Translations under genes and position numbers: made by a program
Part shown: positions 23,743 through 36,296 of the stretch, in pieces
Numbering within the stretch: position 1 is the stretch's first letter
Layout of the letters: each line of letters opens with the position of its first letter
From: Golubevia sp. BC0850
Lineage: Eukaryota; Basidiomycota; Exobasidiomycetes; Golubeviales; Golubeviaceae
Assembly (NCBI GenBank): GCA_012976225.1
Contig: JAAVVG010000007.1
Span: forward strand, 248,001 to 312,000
Direction: 5' to 3'
DNA length: 64,000 nt
Notes under the pieces: generated by a model
Told to the model about the DNA's origin: nothing
Database searches by the model: none
What the model saw: only the letters and a program-made list of their open reading frames with translations

Positions 23743-25433
23743 ATGTTGCCACGAATATCAAAGCTGACACTTTCAATTTCAAGATCATCAGCTGTACTTC
23801 AACTTGGAATCCGATGCTTGCACACCACCACCGCCAATTTCAACCTATCAACTGCTCTCCACTTCGATCCAACTCCAGCCTTAGATTCAGCAGGAAAGAT
23901 TCCAACCAAACCCTACGATTCCAGACCTTTACCTGGAACAGCTCCATTCTACAAAACTCATTTAATCATCTCTCCATCAACAACTTCTTCCAATTCAAGA
24001 CCTGAAATCACTTGGCCATCTCATTTAGCTTCGGTTTCACCGCTTCTTGCAGAGTTGGAAAGTAGAGCTAAGAAAGGTGGGAGCTTGGAAGGGTTTGGGA
24101 TCGCTTTTTCAGAGGGGTTTGAAGGATCAGGAACAGGAGCAGAGGGAGACTTCAAAGAATGGGATCCGAAAACCTCCAAATTCTCCAGACCAATCCCAAA
24201 TACTTCCTCAGAGTCTGAATTATTTGATATTAGAATCTATCGAGAAGGTGGTTTGTCAACTATTCTACCATCAATTTCACTTCTCAACTTAGACCTAGAT
24301 CCTCTTTCTTCAAAACCTCAATCCTTTGCCTCTAAAATCGAATCCTCTCTATCCTCAACTCCCATTCCTTCTGTCAAGTCTTCTTTCAAACCTGAAACTC
24401 ATATTTATCTATGTACACATTCATCAAGAGATTGTAGATGTGGACTTTTAGGTCCTATCATCATCAAAGCGTTGAAGAAGGAGATAAAAGAGAAAGGGAT
24501 TGAGAATGTAAAGGTTAGTAGTGTAAGTCATGTTGGAGGACATGTTTGGGCTGCTAATGCTTTGGTTTATCCTCATGGTGATTGGTATGGGAATTTGAGG
24601 GAAAGTGATGTTCCGTGAGTAAAAGAAGGTTTCCCTTGTCCTCTTCCCCTTCTTTTTCTCCCATACTTTCTGTCTCACTTGGTTTTCATTTTTTCCCGAC
24701 TTTTTGCTATCTTGCTAACTCAACCATTTAACTGCTTCTTTGTGGGTCTCTTTCCAGACTTCTCCTAAGGGCAGCACTTTCACCTCAAACCTCTCATCAT
24801 GACGTTCAAGATTTAAGAGAAAGATCAGTTCATTGGTCGAGGTGGAGAGGTAGATTGGGATTTCAAGATTTCGAAGCCAGAGAACACTATGATAATTGGG
24901 GACCAGTTGGTTTGGTTGGAGTTGCAGAAGTGATACCTAAAGCAAGGGGAGTGGCTTCAACTTCAACATCTACCGCTCCCTCAACTATTCCTTCAAATTC
25001 AATCTCACCTTCAAACACGACAACAGAAGATCAGTCACCTCAATCGCTCTCCAAGGAAGATTCAACAACATCAAGTCAAGAATCAATCCCTCTAACCTTC
25101 CACTCCCACTCTGGTCAAATCTTCAAAGTTACAGGAAAACTAGGTGAATCCTTAAAAGATGTAGCTAAGAGAAATGATCTACCTTCAATCGAAGCTACTT
25201 GTGGTGGGGAATTGGAATGTGCAACTTGTCAAGCTTATTTGATACCCACTTCTGAAGGAGAAGCCATTGATCAAAAGGTACTTCCTGAAGCAAAAGAAGA
25301 GGAATTAGATATGTTGGATTATGCTGTTGAAAGGAAATCAACTTCTAGATTGATTTGTCAAATCAAAGTTACCAAGGAATTGGGGGAATGGTTGCAAAGT
25401 GGGAAGGGGAAGATTCAATTACCTAGGTTTTAG
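23743..25433 (+). CDS. Aim32/Apd1-type ferredoxin fused to an adrenodoxin-type [2Fe-2S] ferredoxin
   Basis: Model: join(23743..24614, 24758..25433), 515 aa, intron phase 2. The start is basic and hydroxylated (MLPRISKLTLSISRSSAVLQ, then RCLHTTTANF), a likely mitochondrial presequence. Residues ~60-340 form a sucrase/ferredoxin-like (thioredoxin-like) domain. The Cys pair is C224-x8-C233 (CTHSSRDCRC) and the His pair H263/H267 (HVGGH), the ligand pattern of the bis-histidinyl clusters of yeast Apd1 and Aim32. After WRGRLGF and a Ser/Thr-rich linker, residues ~400-515 form a second ferredoxin domain with C439-x5-C445-x2-C448 and C491 (IEATCGGELECATC, RLICQIKV), the adrenodoxin spacing. Aim32 relatives act in mitochondrial redox quality control; the role of the fusion is unknown. 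One open frame spans both domains after one ordinary intron, so the fusion looks real. Confidence 0.85.
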
Positions 25434-25839
25434 AAAAGTTAGAATTGTATTAATAGAAAGGTGGTTCATAGATTTCTTTTGCAATTTCAGATAGATGTTT
25501 CACATTCAGCAAGATAGATGACAGCAGTGACATCTTTTGGCTCATGGGAAACTTCTCACGGAAATTTCTGAGACTTCTCGCAGATCTCGGACCTAGACCC
25601 CTTTCTCGATTCGACAGCGCAGCGATGACCTGAAAACTTTCTTTTTTTAAGAAAGTATTAATACTCTGATAAGATTTGGATTTCCTTCTTCTCTTCCTTA
25701 ACATCCATCCATTCATCAAGGAAGTTCAATTCTCTTTTCCCCTTTCAGGTTCTAGTTTCCGCATTCGGTTCACAGGTTTGGAAACGTCTGCTCTCTTCCT
25801 TTCTTCAACTCACGACCCTCTCTCTTCCTTGAAGGAAAG
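25434..25839. other. Intergenic region with no supported gene
   Basis: About 400 bp between two genes in the same orientation. It ends in a CT-rich leader before the next start codon. Confidence 0.5.
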
Positions 25840-27778
25840 ATGAACGACTCTTCCCAAACATTACTCGAGCAAATTGAGAAGCTGGATCCTTCTCGTCAGT
25901 TGATGTGAGTGAGACGGGGTTTGAATAAGTCAGGAAGATGGTTGGGGTTCGATTGCTCAGTTCTCACGATTGACATTCTGTCCAATTCTTCATTCAAACA
26001 GAATTGGACCAATCCTGATAGGTTTTTCTCTGAATCTTTTCACTCTTGGTCTGATCTTTGGGCTTCTGCTACTTTACGTGAGTAAATGTCGCCATTTGAT
26101 TTCGGGCGCAGCTTCTGTGCTACCCTCAGATCATGACCACTTTCTTTCACGTTCTTTCTGACTTCCCTAATTTTCCTTGCCCTATCTTTCAATGCTCACC
26201 AGTTTCATCATAGGTTTCACGACTCTCTTTCTCTCAAGCTGTTATTGAGCTTCTTGATTCTCGTCAACTTGGCTCAACATGCACTGTCGGCAGACACGAT
26301 CTGGTATTTTTCGGTTGCCAATTGGGGTAGGCCAGGAATGATTTGGGGAAGTGAGCACAAAAGAGTTCCTTGGGGGTGAGTGACTTCTGAGATCTGAAGC
26401 CTGGAGGCCGATGACGCTTTACATTCCTAACCTGAATCTTGATCTCTTGTTTCTTCACAGACTTCGTCTACATTTTGCGATGACGGTTTTATCATCCTTT
26501 CCGGTGCAGCTATTCTATGTTCAACGGATTCAAAAGCTCTCAACCTCGACGTCGACTTCAAGATTCAAGTTCAGCTTCCTCTCAACCCTGACCTTCGTCT
26601 TGTCTCTGACATCATTCGTCTCTGGATTTGTAGCTTCAATCCTACAAGCCACGGAACTGAATTCCTCCCTCCCATTAATTCCTAACTCGGATCTCTCTGC
26701 CTTTTCAACTCTGTCTTGGTTATTCTACTCTTCTTCAACTTTGGCTGATCTATCAATCAGCATCTCCATCTTCTTCTTTATCAACAAAAAGAACTCAGTC
26801 TTCAGCACTTCTCAAAAGGTTCTTAATAGAATTCAGATTATTTCGATTGAAAGTGGGTTAATTCTTTCTCTCTTCAGTGTGGCTTTGATCATTAGCGTAG
26901 CTCTCTCTGGTAAAACTTTTTTAGGTTTAGTCTTTAGCTTCCCATTTGGGAATGTTTACACTATCTCTTTGTTGGTTACTCTCAATGCAAGAAGTTTGGG
27001 AAGAAGAAGACCTCGCAGTTTGGCGATGCCTCACAGTCCTGAAGGCTCTCCTGTTTTGCCGATTATCTCCTCTTTTCCTCAAAGTAACAAAGCTACTAGT
27101 AGGGTGGTTAGAATTGAGAAGCCAGATGGGAATGAGAATGGTGGAAACGGTCAAGGCTTCAACTTCGTTCGGATCATCATGGCTAAGATCCACAGAATGA
27201 TCAACAGAACTCATATCGATGGAAAGGGCACTAAAATTAAGGAAGTCGAGATCTCAAAGCTGTTCAGAATTCCTGATGAACTCGTTCAACCTGGTGTTCA
27301 ACCTGTTCTACAACAAATTCAATCTCCACCTCAAGCTGCGTCTCACTCTGAAGCTCCAACCCAGCAATTTCCAGACCCTCCAGTCAATCAAGGTTCTTCT
27401 GGAGATCAATCGTCTAGAGGATGGGTCTTCATTTCTTCCACGCCTCATTCTCCAACTCCGTCAACTAATGGTCTCGAAGCTCAACTCGAAAGTGGTTTTC
27501 TCGAAGTCGGAAATCAAAGTCAAACTCAGAGTAGCGGAATGAGCTTTTGGTGTAGAGGCTTGAGATCCTTTCAAAGCCATGGAGAAGAAGAGATTGGGGA
27601 GAACAAGAACCAGCAAAGAGATGTCGATGGGGCTAAGCTTGGAAGTGACCAGAAAGAAGTGAAGAAGATTGATGGACTGGAGGAGAGAGTTGAGGCTGGA
27701 ACTCAACTAGATCTCAAGAATAAAGGTTTAGGGATCAGCGAGACTACAGTAGCTGTACCAAGAACAAGCTTTCAATAA
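25840..27778 (+). CDS. DUF6534-like multi-pass membrane protein
   Basis: Model: join(25840..25904, 26002..26077, 26203..26375, 26461..27778), 543 aa; phases agree. Seven hydrophobic segments can be seen, e.g. IGPILIGFSLNLFTLGLIFG, LKLLLSFLILVNLAQHAL, LSTLTFVLSLTSFVSGFVAS, DLSISISIFFFINKK and ESGLILSLFSVALIISVALS. The last ends in the loop FGNVYTISLLVTLNARSLG. The pattern of helices and the ending TLNAR are typical of a very large family of basidiomycete membrane proteins with a DUF6534 domain, whose function is unknown. A ~230-residue Ser/Gln/Glu-rich cytoplasmic tail follows. The exon 3 acceptor at 26202 rather than a downstream AG keeps the phase and gives the helix-loop sequence FHHRFHDSLSLKL. 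Confidence 0.75.
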
Positions 27779-28741
27779 TGATCCAGATGAAGTCGGAACT
27801 TCGAAAAGCAAGCGACAGCTTGTCAAGAAATCGGAATGTCAACTGTCAAGAACTAATCAGGTCAAGTTTGATTGCAAGCTTTTGAGAATCAAATCTTTTG
27901 TAACTTATTTGAGCTCGAAATTTTCAGGCTCCACAACAAGTCTTTCTCCTCTCGCTCTCCCACTTATTACTTATTCCCCCATTCCCCCATTCCCCCCTCT
28001 TTTCCCTTTGTCACGACTGCTTCTGTATGTCCCGCCTTCTTTAATTCGCATTTGCGATTCGCCTTCTACGACCTCTTCTGTTTTTTCGTCTCTTCTAGCC
28101 TTTCTAATGTTCAACTTCGACGAAGTCTGTCGCTTTCCCCTATCTCACTCATACACGTCGTAAAACCTTTCACAGCTCTTTCTTTCTTCTCGTACACAAG
28201 TATGTTGAGCTCCAAACTTATAACGGAAGAATTTTCGTTTAGCTGGCGTTCCACATGAGGATTCAGTCGTCTCGGTTGTTGACAGTTCGACAAGAAGATC
28301 CAGAAACCATTCAGAAACATTACCCTGAGGTTTGAGGAAGTGATTAATTGCTTTACAGAGATTTGTGTATGATAATGTCAAGGTGTGTCTAGAGTAAACA
28401 TGCTGCGAGAGATCTATGAGAGAGCGGTGGTACAAGGAAATGGAGAGGTGAAATCGAGTCTTTGACGATTAAACAGAACTTTCTAGAGTGAAAGGAATTG
28501 GTTAAAAACATAGAGATGTTAGAAAGACAGTAGAAGCTAGAAGGCAGGGTGTAAAGTAAAGGTGAAGCTGGAACACAATAATTAAGAGAAATTCGAAAAG
28601 GGGTCGCGAAGGATAGTATTGGCCGGCGCTTTCTCGGAATTTAAGGTTTTTGAGGTAGAGGATTTGATGGAGGAAACCAAGAAGAAAGAACAAAAGGTTT
28701 GGAAGGAGTGAAGACCTTAGCTCGAGGCTTTTCGAGTTCTT
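27779..28741. other. Convergent intergenic region
   Basis: About 960 bp between two converging genes. The left half is T- and C-rich on the plus strand. Open frames here (e.g. 27872-28258) look like composition artefacts. Confidence 0.5.
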
Positions 28742-31739
28742 TCATCTTTTACCTTCCGTGGACCTTGTGACTCCAGCACTTCCCCAAAACTCCCCTTCAG
28801 TAGGACTTCCAGGTCTGCTCTTAGGTCTCCAAGGTGGAGGAGGATTTTGCACTCTTTCAACTTCATTAGGAGGTTCTGTAACAAAGTTGCCAGGAGCAGT
28901 AGGAACACCTTCCAACAACCTTTCTTCAGCTTCAATCAATTCAGTGATTGATTTCCCACAATTACAAGTAGAATGAGAAGGACCAGTTCTAGAAGGTTGA
29001 TTTGAATAAACCCAAGGAACGGTTGAAGGAAGAGATTTTGGACCATTTAACATTGGATGAGGAGAAGTTGACGGACTTGATGGCGCAGAGAATTGAAAAT
29101 ATGAAGATTGATTTGCATTATAAAAGGAAGAAGATGGTGAAGAAGCACCTGAGTTTGGAAGTGAATAGGTTGAAAAGGTTGAATTGTTTAGGTCCTTTGG
29201 ATTTGGATGTTGATGATTTGAAATTGAGATTTGTTGAGCTGGAGTATTTGAAATTGAATTTGAAGAAGAAGTTGTAGGAGTGAAACCATGTAAACCATTT
29301 CCCCAACCAAAGCCTGAATGAGATCTCTTGGTGACTGATGGCCTTTTCCAACTTGAACTCAAACTTGAACTTTCTTTATCTCTCGATCCTTCGGATTGAT
29401 GAGTTCCGTCAGGAGAATGAAAACCTGCTCTAGTTGGACTAGGTTCTCTACTACCAGGTCTAGAATTTGGTCTTGAGTTCGGTCTAGAAGAAGCTCTACT
29501 AGAAGCTCTACTTCCACCAAAAGTTGAATGATGAGGTAAAGCCTCTCTTAAACTACTTGTCAACTTTTTCAAATCTAATTCTGAGACATTTCCGTGATTC
29601 TTTCTATGATTTGGATGTCCAGCATTAAGACTTGTTGTAGGATGAAGAACTGGACTAGAAGGTCTACTTGCAGCTGTAGAGTTATTTCCAGAAGTGTTCG
29701 GATTCTCTTTGATATAAGGAGGTAAATGGATTCTATCACTTGTGTTAAGACAACTACCAATATTGACACCTCTTCTCATTGAGAAAACTTGAACTTTTGG
29801 TTTCCCAAATGCTTCGGTTTCTTCCCTCTCATCTAAGATGTTCAATCTGGAGAAGAAAACTTCGACTCCCATTTCGTGATTAACTTTGATTTCAGATCTA
29901 GAGCCTTTCAAAGAAGAGGGTCTCAAAACGTTATCATCCGGAAGTCTCATCACCGATCTCAATTTGTAACCTGAACCTTCCACCTTAGTTTCCGGAGAGT
30001 TAGCACCATCACCCGAATTTGGATGATTCTCTGCAGGAGTTGTTGGAATTGAACTAGATCCATTAGACGGTAAACCAAAAGGACTAGCATTTCTGTGAAC
30101 TCCATCAGTTATCGAATTACCAGGTTTACCAGCCGATCCTTCTTCTTCTTCATTAGCTTTCCAAATAATATCAATCTCTTTCTCTTTCTCATCTGCACCT
30201 AATCCTTCCAAACTTTTACTTCCCAATCCATCTTTCTTCTTATAAGGCATTTCTCCAATTTCCCAAACTCTCAATTTCTCCTTTTGTAATTTACACCAAG
30301 CTTTCCTACTTGAAGACCAAAGTTCGAATCCTTGTTCTATGAAAACTCGTATCAGATGGACGTTTAATCCTGGAGGTGGATCTGGATGATTTAATCTGAT
30401 GGTTGAGATCGCTCCGACTGTTAAGGAAGTTGTCGTGAGAGAGACTGAAATCGGTCCCAAAGCTTCATGGACGTCGTGATATTGGATGTCTAGAGGTACT
30501 GGTCCTCCATCAGGTAGGACATTGAGGATTATGAAGACTTCTTTGGAGGTAGAGATTGCAGATTTACCTCGACCTGCTCCGTAGGCTGTTGATGTGATCA
30601 TGTATCGTACTCGTCCGTTCTTGCATCGTTCAAAGGGAGCCGCTGTTGAGGGAATTAAGAAAGAGAATTCGAAGCTGTGATTGAAGTAGAAGGGAAAGAA
30701 GAGGGAGAAGGTAGTTTGAAGTTAGAGATTGCACTTCATCTCCTCTGAGATCTAATGACCTTATTCTTCTTCTCCAAAGTCTCTAGATATCCAGCAAGAC
30801 GTCTTCAGTATCAGACCCAGTACTCTTGCTAACAGCTTCACTAGGAAGAGCTTCCGGAGTCACCTCTGTCCTTATCTCTAGCTAACTCCCTCCCCTTTCG
30901 CCTGCATATCTCGTTTCCTTCTGCGTCAACCTCTGAACGAAATCACATTGTTCCACATCCAGTAGCAACCCTTTTGACTCACCCATGAACTCCCTTCTCT
31001 AAATGAATTCCCTCACTCCCAGCATCTCTACTTATAGGATTAGAATCAGCAGAAACCGAGTACCTAGGAGAAGGTACATCGTACCTATCCCTATCTCTCT
31101 CTCTAGAATCGGTATTTGTGATTGGAATTCCAATTGGGATTGCTGAAACCGAAGGTCCACCACCTTCAACGTCAAGGTCACCTCCACCAAGAGCTTCAGC
31201 AGATTTCGCATCTTCAGTTTCATTCGATCTTTGAATTGACTCTCCTTCTTTAGCTTTGCCTTTCCCTTTTGACTTGGATGGAATGGAGGGATCGTTATGG
31301 ATCTCTAATTGCTTATCCATGATCTTCTTCTCTTCCCATCGAATTCCTGAAGAAGTGTTTGAAGGATCTGGGATAGCTATGGTTTGGATCCCTTTGAGTT
31401 CTATTCGGAGTGATTGGATAGTTCTTTCGGACTGTTAGATTTGACAAGATGAAGATTTCGAATGGTAAGCTCATCTTGAGCAAATGTTTCACGAATGATG
31501 AGAGAGAGAGATAGCATCTTGCAGAGCTTCTCTCCCCCGCCTCTTTCTGCAAGACGTGAATTGACAAATACCTAGGCTACCCATACTCTCATACTCACCG
31601 GACATTTGATCTCGACTATTCCTCTTAGAGTTTGATCTATAAGTTTTGCGTCTTGATTATGAGGTGGATGAATGAAGATGTCCTCTTCCATCAAGTAGAT
31701 TGAAATTTCACATGGATTGTGAACTATCGAATTGAACAT
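28742..31739 (-). CDS. Arrestin-like (alpha-arrestin) protein
   Basis: Model: complement(join(28742..30674, 30983..31431, 31599..31739)), 840 aa. Exon 1 gives the first arrestin strands (ISIYLMEEDIFIHP, DQTLRGIVEIKCP). Exon 2 continues with SERTIQSLRIELKGIQTIAI and a Ser/Lys insertion. Exon 3 resumes FEFSFLIPSTAAPFERCKNG, then RVRYMITSTAYG, VFIILNVLPDGG and the C-terminal arrestin fold (ISVSLTTTSLTVGAISTIRL). A long Ser/Pro/Arg tail includes repeats of the type SRASSRPNSRPNSRPGSREP, then CNCGKSITELIEAEERLLEG and a proline-rich PPPPW. Fungal alpha-arrestins are adaptors that bring Rsp5-type ubiquitin ligases to plasma-membrane transporters. PPPPW is close to, but not, the canonical PPxY, so ligase binding is uncertain. 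Divergent from Dgk1. Confidence 0.78.
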
Positions 31740-32551
31740 TCCTGGGATGGGATGGATTAATTATGTCTGATTTAAAAGGTAGAGTAGAGTAAGAAGAAGA
31801 AGAGGAAGAAGAAAAGAAAGATTGAGGGAAGACTCGGTGAGGGAAGCTAATCTCGACGGGAGAACTCTGATCGCATCTCTAAATTGGTTTTTATTATCCG
31901 TGGAAGTCATCGCTGAGCTTTTTGACGTAAAGATGATCATCAACTCACCGTGAAAATGACTAGCTAGTAGCTACCCATCTCACAGGGTGTGGCTGTGGAT
32001 AGGTGGCGGCTGGCGGTGAAACTCGAAGGGAGAGCTCAGAGAGCACAACAGCACAACAAGTAGCTGTTGAAATCATCAGAAGTGGGAAGTTCTGCAATTT
32101 TCGAAAAGAAAGTAAGCTCAGTAGAAAGTCTGTGTAAGAGGAAGGGAGTCGAGGAAATCGAGATTACCGTTAACCTCCTACGTACTTCACCAAATCACCA
32201 GCCACACTCGACTTTTACCTTAGATTGATATCTCAGTATTTTGTCAATAATCCTCCCCCCCCCCAAAGTTCTGGAGCGAGGTTCTGCCTCAACCACCCTT
32301 CAAAGATTGCCACTTGGGCCCACAGAGCCTAGCAGTCCAATTGAGCGTCACTTCAAACTCGAAGAGATTCATTTTTTACCCTTCTTCTAACTTTATCGGA
32401 ATCTCTCGTTCCCAGTCTATGCCCTATCTTTCATCTTTCGGAAGTCTAAGGGAGAGAAGAAGAGTGATAGCGCACAACGCCTTGACTCCATTAACCTCCG
32501 ACACAGTCAATTGCAGCTTGCATACAACCAGAATCTATCCTAAGATCTAAG
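31740..32551. promoter_or_regulatory. Divergent upstream region arrestin-like/Dgk1
   Basis: 812 bp between two head-to-head start codons. A run of 10 C is at 32255-32264. No gene was supported. Confidence 0.45.
32255..32264. repeat. Homopolymer run of 10 C
   Basis: Located about 290 bp upstream of the Dgk1 start codon. A similar run of nine C is at 35214-35222, downstream of the same gene. Confidence 0.9.
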
Positions 32552-34736
32552 ATGGTATCGCCTCCTAGTGTGAATCCGTCACCTAGAGCTTCACGATCTT
32601 CAATTCTAGCGTCAACTTCAACGGCTTCAGCTACCAACAGTCACAATCCATCCTCTTCCTCACCTCCAGCATCTTCACCACCTCCAACAACCAATTCGAT
32701 CTCATCAGGTCGTGCAAGATCTTCATCGATTCAAAAATCGGCTTCAGCAGTTCTTAGAGCCTTAGCCAGAGCTCCAGAAGATGAATCTAATAGTGAAGCT
32801 GAATCTACAAATGGAAATGGCATCCTCAATCGTTCTAAACCTGAAAAGACTTCAAACATTAGAGATGAAATAGATCAAGTTTATTCGAATGGAGCTGATG
32901 CTGATATCGAAGGTCCAGATAAGAAAAACCTTCTACATAGTCAAACGAATGGGAATCCTGTTGGGATTGGGTTAACGGAGGAGGAGAAATTGAATGGTAG
33001 ATCTGTTAGAGAAGGTATGAGATCTAGAAAGGATGTTAAACAGGTTGAGAAACTAGTTGGGAATGGAGATGAAAAGAAAAAGAAAGTTGCAAAAGGGTGG
33101 AAGAAATCTAAAAGTTGGGAAATTCCTAGAAAGTTGTTTCATTCTAGTATAGGTGAGTTCTTCGAGGAAACGAAGGGTTAGGGAACAACATCCGAAAGAT
33201 CTCCTTTCCTTTGGCTAGAATTCAAAAGATCCACATGCTTAAGAGGTTTCAAATTTAAAGTCTTAAGAAACTAGATAGACTGAAGCATCTTTCATTTGAA
33301 ATCCTTCCCTACTTCAAACCAGGTTTCTTGGTTCTATACATGTACACCAATGACATAGATCTACACAAGATTGTCAGAGGTCTTTCAATATTCCTTGGGA
33401 TCGTAATTACTGCTGATGTCATTAGATTGAATTATCAACCTTTCGAAAAGGTCTATGAGAGTGTCCTGGGGATCTTGATGAGGGAGGCTGAGAAGGTTAG
33501 TAGAATACTAGATGAGAGGGAGGAGAACAAAAGAGGAAGAGATTGGGAAGTGGACCATTGAAAGACGAGAATTCTGAAGATGCCAAGATGGAAGAGAAGG
33601 AAGAATAGACGGGGTGTGGCGGAGATAGATAGAGGAGGAAGAAAGAAGCAAGGAGCGAGGAAGTAGTCTTTGATTTTGGAGACTGACTTCCTTCTGTTCC
33701 CTACTTTCACTTGTACGTCAAATTTTCTTCAAAACTTTAACTTCAACTTTAATTCCCTCCAAATCCATTCTTGAAAACCTCGAAAATCATTACTTCGCAC
33801 GAATTCTCTCCAACTCGAACTTATCTCAACTTTCGGGTCTCCAGACACAAGTCAATGGAGTAGTTTGGTATCTGATAGGAGTTATCTCAGCTCTGCATTT
33901 CTTCCCTGAGGATATTGCTAGTCTATCTGTCATGATGTGAGTTTCAAGAGAAGAAAGAGATTGACCCACGCAGTTTTCAAAAGACCTCATGGATATTGTG
34001 CCTCTCCTGTTTCGTCTTCGAACAAGAGTTAATGCTCATGCTGACTTTAATAACACTCTCAACTCACAATTTTCCTCTCAGTCTATCATGGTGTGACACC
34101 TCAGCCTCCGTCTTCGGACGAATGTTAGGTGCCTACACTCCACCTCTGCCATCTCCACCTTTCGCCCGCCGAAAATCATTAGCTGGATTCCTAGCAGCTT
34201 TCATTTCAGGAACTCTAACAGCTTACTACTTCTGGGGAACAGGAGTTGCAAACCGAGGAGCAAGAATTGGAGGTCTATCTTGGGATCTCAATCACATTTC
34301 CTCCACCACCTCTACCTCTACCTCTTCTTTCCTTTCCTCCTTAGCCGGTGTTAATGGAGCAATATTTGGTTCCAATTCCATCGGAACAGGTTGGAGAGGT
34401 TTCAGAATCGGTTTCAGATCTTTACCTTCTTTCTTACCTTATCCAACTTCAAGTTCCTTTTCCTCTGCATCTGCTTCTCAACATCTAAGTGCTGGAGAGT
34501 ATCTCTCTCAGACTAAAGACGTTGTAAGTGGTGTTTATGAAGGTTTAGCTGGAAATAGAGTTCCTCAAATCCCTTTGGTTTTATTATGTTTGGGATCTGG
34601 TTTGGTTGCGGCTGTGGCTGAAAGTTTGGAATTGGGTGGAATTGATGATAATTTGAGTTTACCAATTTTGGGATCGGCTGGCATTTGGGGAATGCTTTGG
34701 TGTTGGGGTAGGGTTGCTAGTTGGTGGGTTTCGTAA
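32552..34736 (+). CDS. DGK1: CTP-dependent diacylglycerol kinase (Dgk1-like)
   Basis: Model: join(32552..33152, 33323..33495, 33845..33936, 34082..34736), 506 aa. A disordered Ser/Pro/Glu-rich N-terminus of ~185 residues precedes the family signature SWEIPRKLFHSSIGFLVLYM. Multiple membrane helices follow (VRGLSIFLGIVITADVIRLN, VNGVVWYLIGVISALHFFPE). The conserved LSWCDTSASVFGRMLGAYTP and FARRKSLAGFLAAFISGTLT match the CTP-transferase fold shared with dolichol kinase. Yeast Dgk1 phosphorylates diacylglycerol with CTP at the ER/nuclear membrane and opposes the phosphatidate phosphatase Pah1. Loop insertions rich in Ser/Thr between the last helices are longer than in yeast (Dgk1 290 aa). The 349-bp intron 2 is long for this locus, so a missed small exon cannot be excluded. 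Confidence 0.87.
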
Positions 34737-36296
34737 AAATTAGAAGTAAAAAGAGGAACGCAACAGAATAAAATATAAAAAATTCGTCAAGAGATATAGA
34801 ATGCTTCTTGCTGAGATCCTCTAAACTTCACAAACTTTGGTTTGTCTATGAAGCAAATCAAGAGTAAGCTCTCAAATTCATGAACCCAAATTTACATGAG
34901 CTGGGGTCTGCCTTCAACTATGCTCTTCTCTTCCAATCAACGAATCTCCTACGAACTCAACCACCCCACAAAGAGGAATCTCATCCCATCCTTTCTACTT
35001 CAAGTAATATTCAGATCAACAGAAATTTTGTAATATCGTAAAGGCGCAAACGTAAAATCAAGCTTTCTACCTTCTACCTCTAGTCTATCGCCCTCTTCTT
35101 TACGCTTCTTCTCTATCCCTCAACAATTCTCCTTCCTCTTCTTACTTTCGTTTTTCATATTTATTCTCATTTCTCAAACCCCATCCAAGTCCTCGAAAGT
35201 AAATCTCAAGTCTCCCCCCCCCTTTTTCTATTTCGGAATCTTTCGTTCTTTTAATACTTCTTTTCCTTAAAGCAGGTCTCCTTTCAGTTCCTTCACTTTC
35301 ATCTCCCTTATTCTCTGACTCTCTTTTGTTCTACAGCATAAAAGGTATTCCATGATTTCTTGTTCTCTTTCGGGTGACCCCTTCTGACTTGCTCGTCCTT
35401 TCTTTCCGAAAAGAATCCTCGACCTTGTATGATTCTATCAATCAGATCTGTGGATATTTCAGCTTGATTTCTAGAGGCTGATTGCTGCTGGTCATTTTCA
35501 ATTCGGGAAGAAGAAAGGAAAGGAAGACAGGAGGAAGAAGGCAGCCCACTCGGTTTCCAACAGAGAATGAAGGAAGTCTTCCCCTGGAAGGCAACATCTT
35601 CTGAAAATAAAACAACAAACTTTCAACACAGAGCTTAGAGATCCTCACAGATCACTTGCACAAACAAGCTGCGAGAAGTCTCTCTCTTCCAACCAAATTG
35701 AGGTGACGACTCGAAAGTTGTCGGCCTTCTTCAGCAAGTTGTCTTCCCCTATCAGAGACGAGGAGTATTCCTTTTCTCTTCACCAATGATTCTCTTCTTT
35801 TTCAAGATCCGGGATGTATCGCGCAAAATGGAAATCACAGTCTTCCATTCCAGCCTCCGGAAGGAGTAGTCTTTTGCGATCTCGCTCGAACCGCCCTTGT
35901 CAACTCTGGCATGAATTCCCCTGATCACCTTCCCCTAGTTTCCAGGCAAGTTCAGGTAGAACTAGAGTGAGACTACCATGAGAGCTGCACTACCAACTTG
36001 CTTGAGAAGTCTACCTTATTTGAATCTTGAGACTCTTTCGACCCCTTCTCTCAACGCTCTCGAGATCCAGCTCCACTGTCAATGTCTGCGATTTCAATGT
36101 TCATGGCTCAAACTAATATTAAGCCGGCTGTTCAGTCTCGGTATCTATCTCCATTGAAAAGCTTTTCTTGGGCCAAACAAAAAAGAAAGTGGCAAAATCT
36201 GTTGTTCGAAGGATAAGCGATATTGAAAGAGGTCCGCCTCTTACTCTTCCACCACACCTTTATCTTTCTAATCTCAAAGTCCTCAAGGCTTCAAGA
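34737..36296. other. Long intergenic region without a supported gene
   Basis: About 1.56 kb of C/T-rich sequence with no family-like frame. It lies between Dgk1 and the H3-like relic. Lys/Arg-rich codons just upstream of the relic (36170-36290) could be degraded coding sequence. Confidence 0.4.

Noticed and set aside
25450-25719. Minus-strand frame of 89 codons as a gene
   Set aside because: It has no family resemblance and overlaps the 3' flank of the Fe-S gene and the promoter of the next gene.
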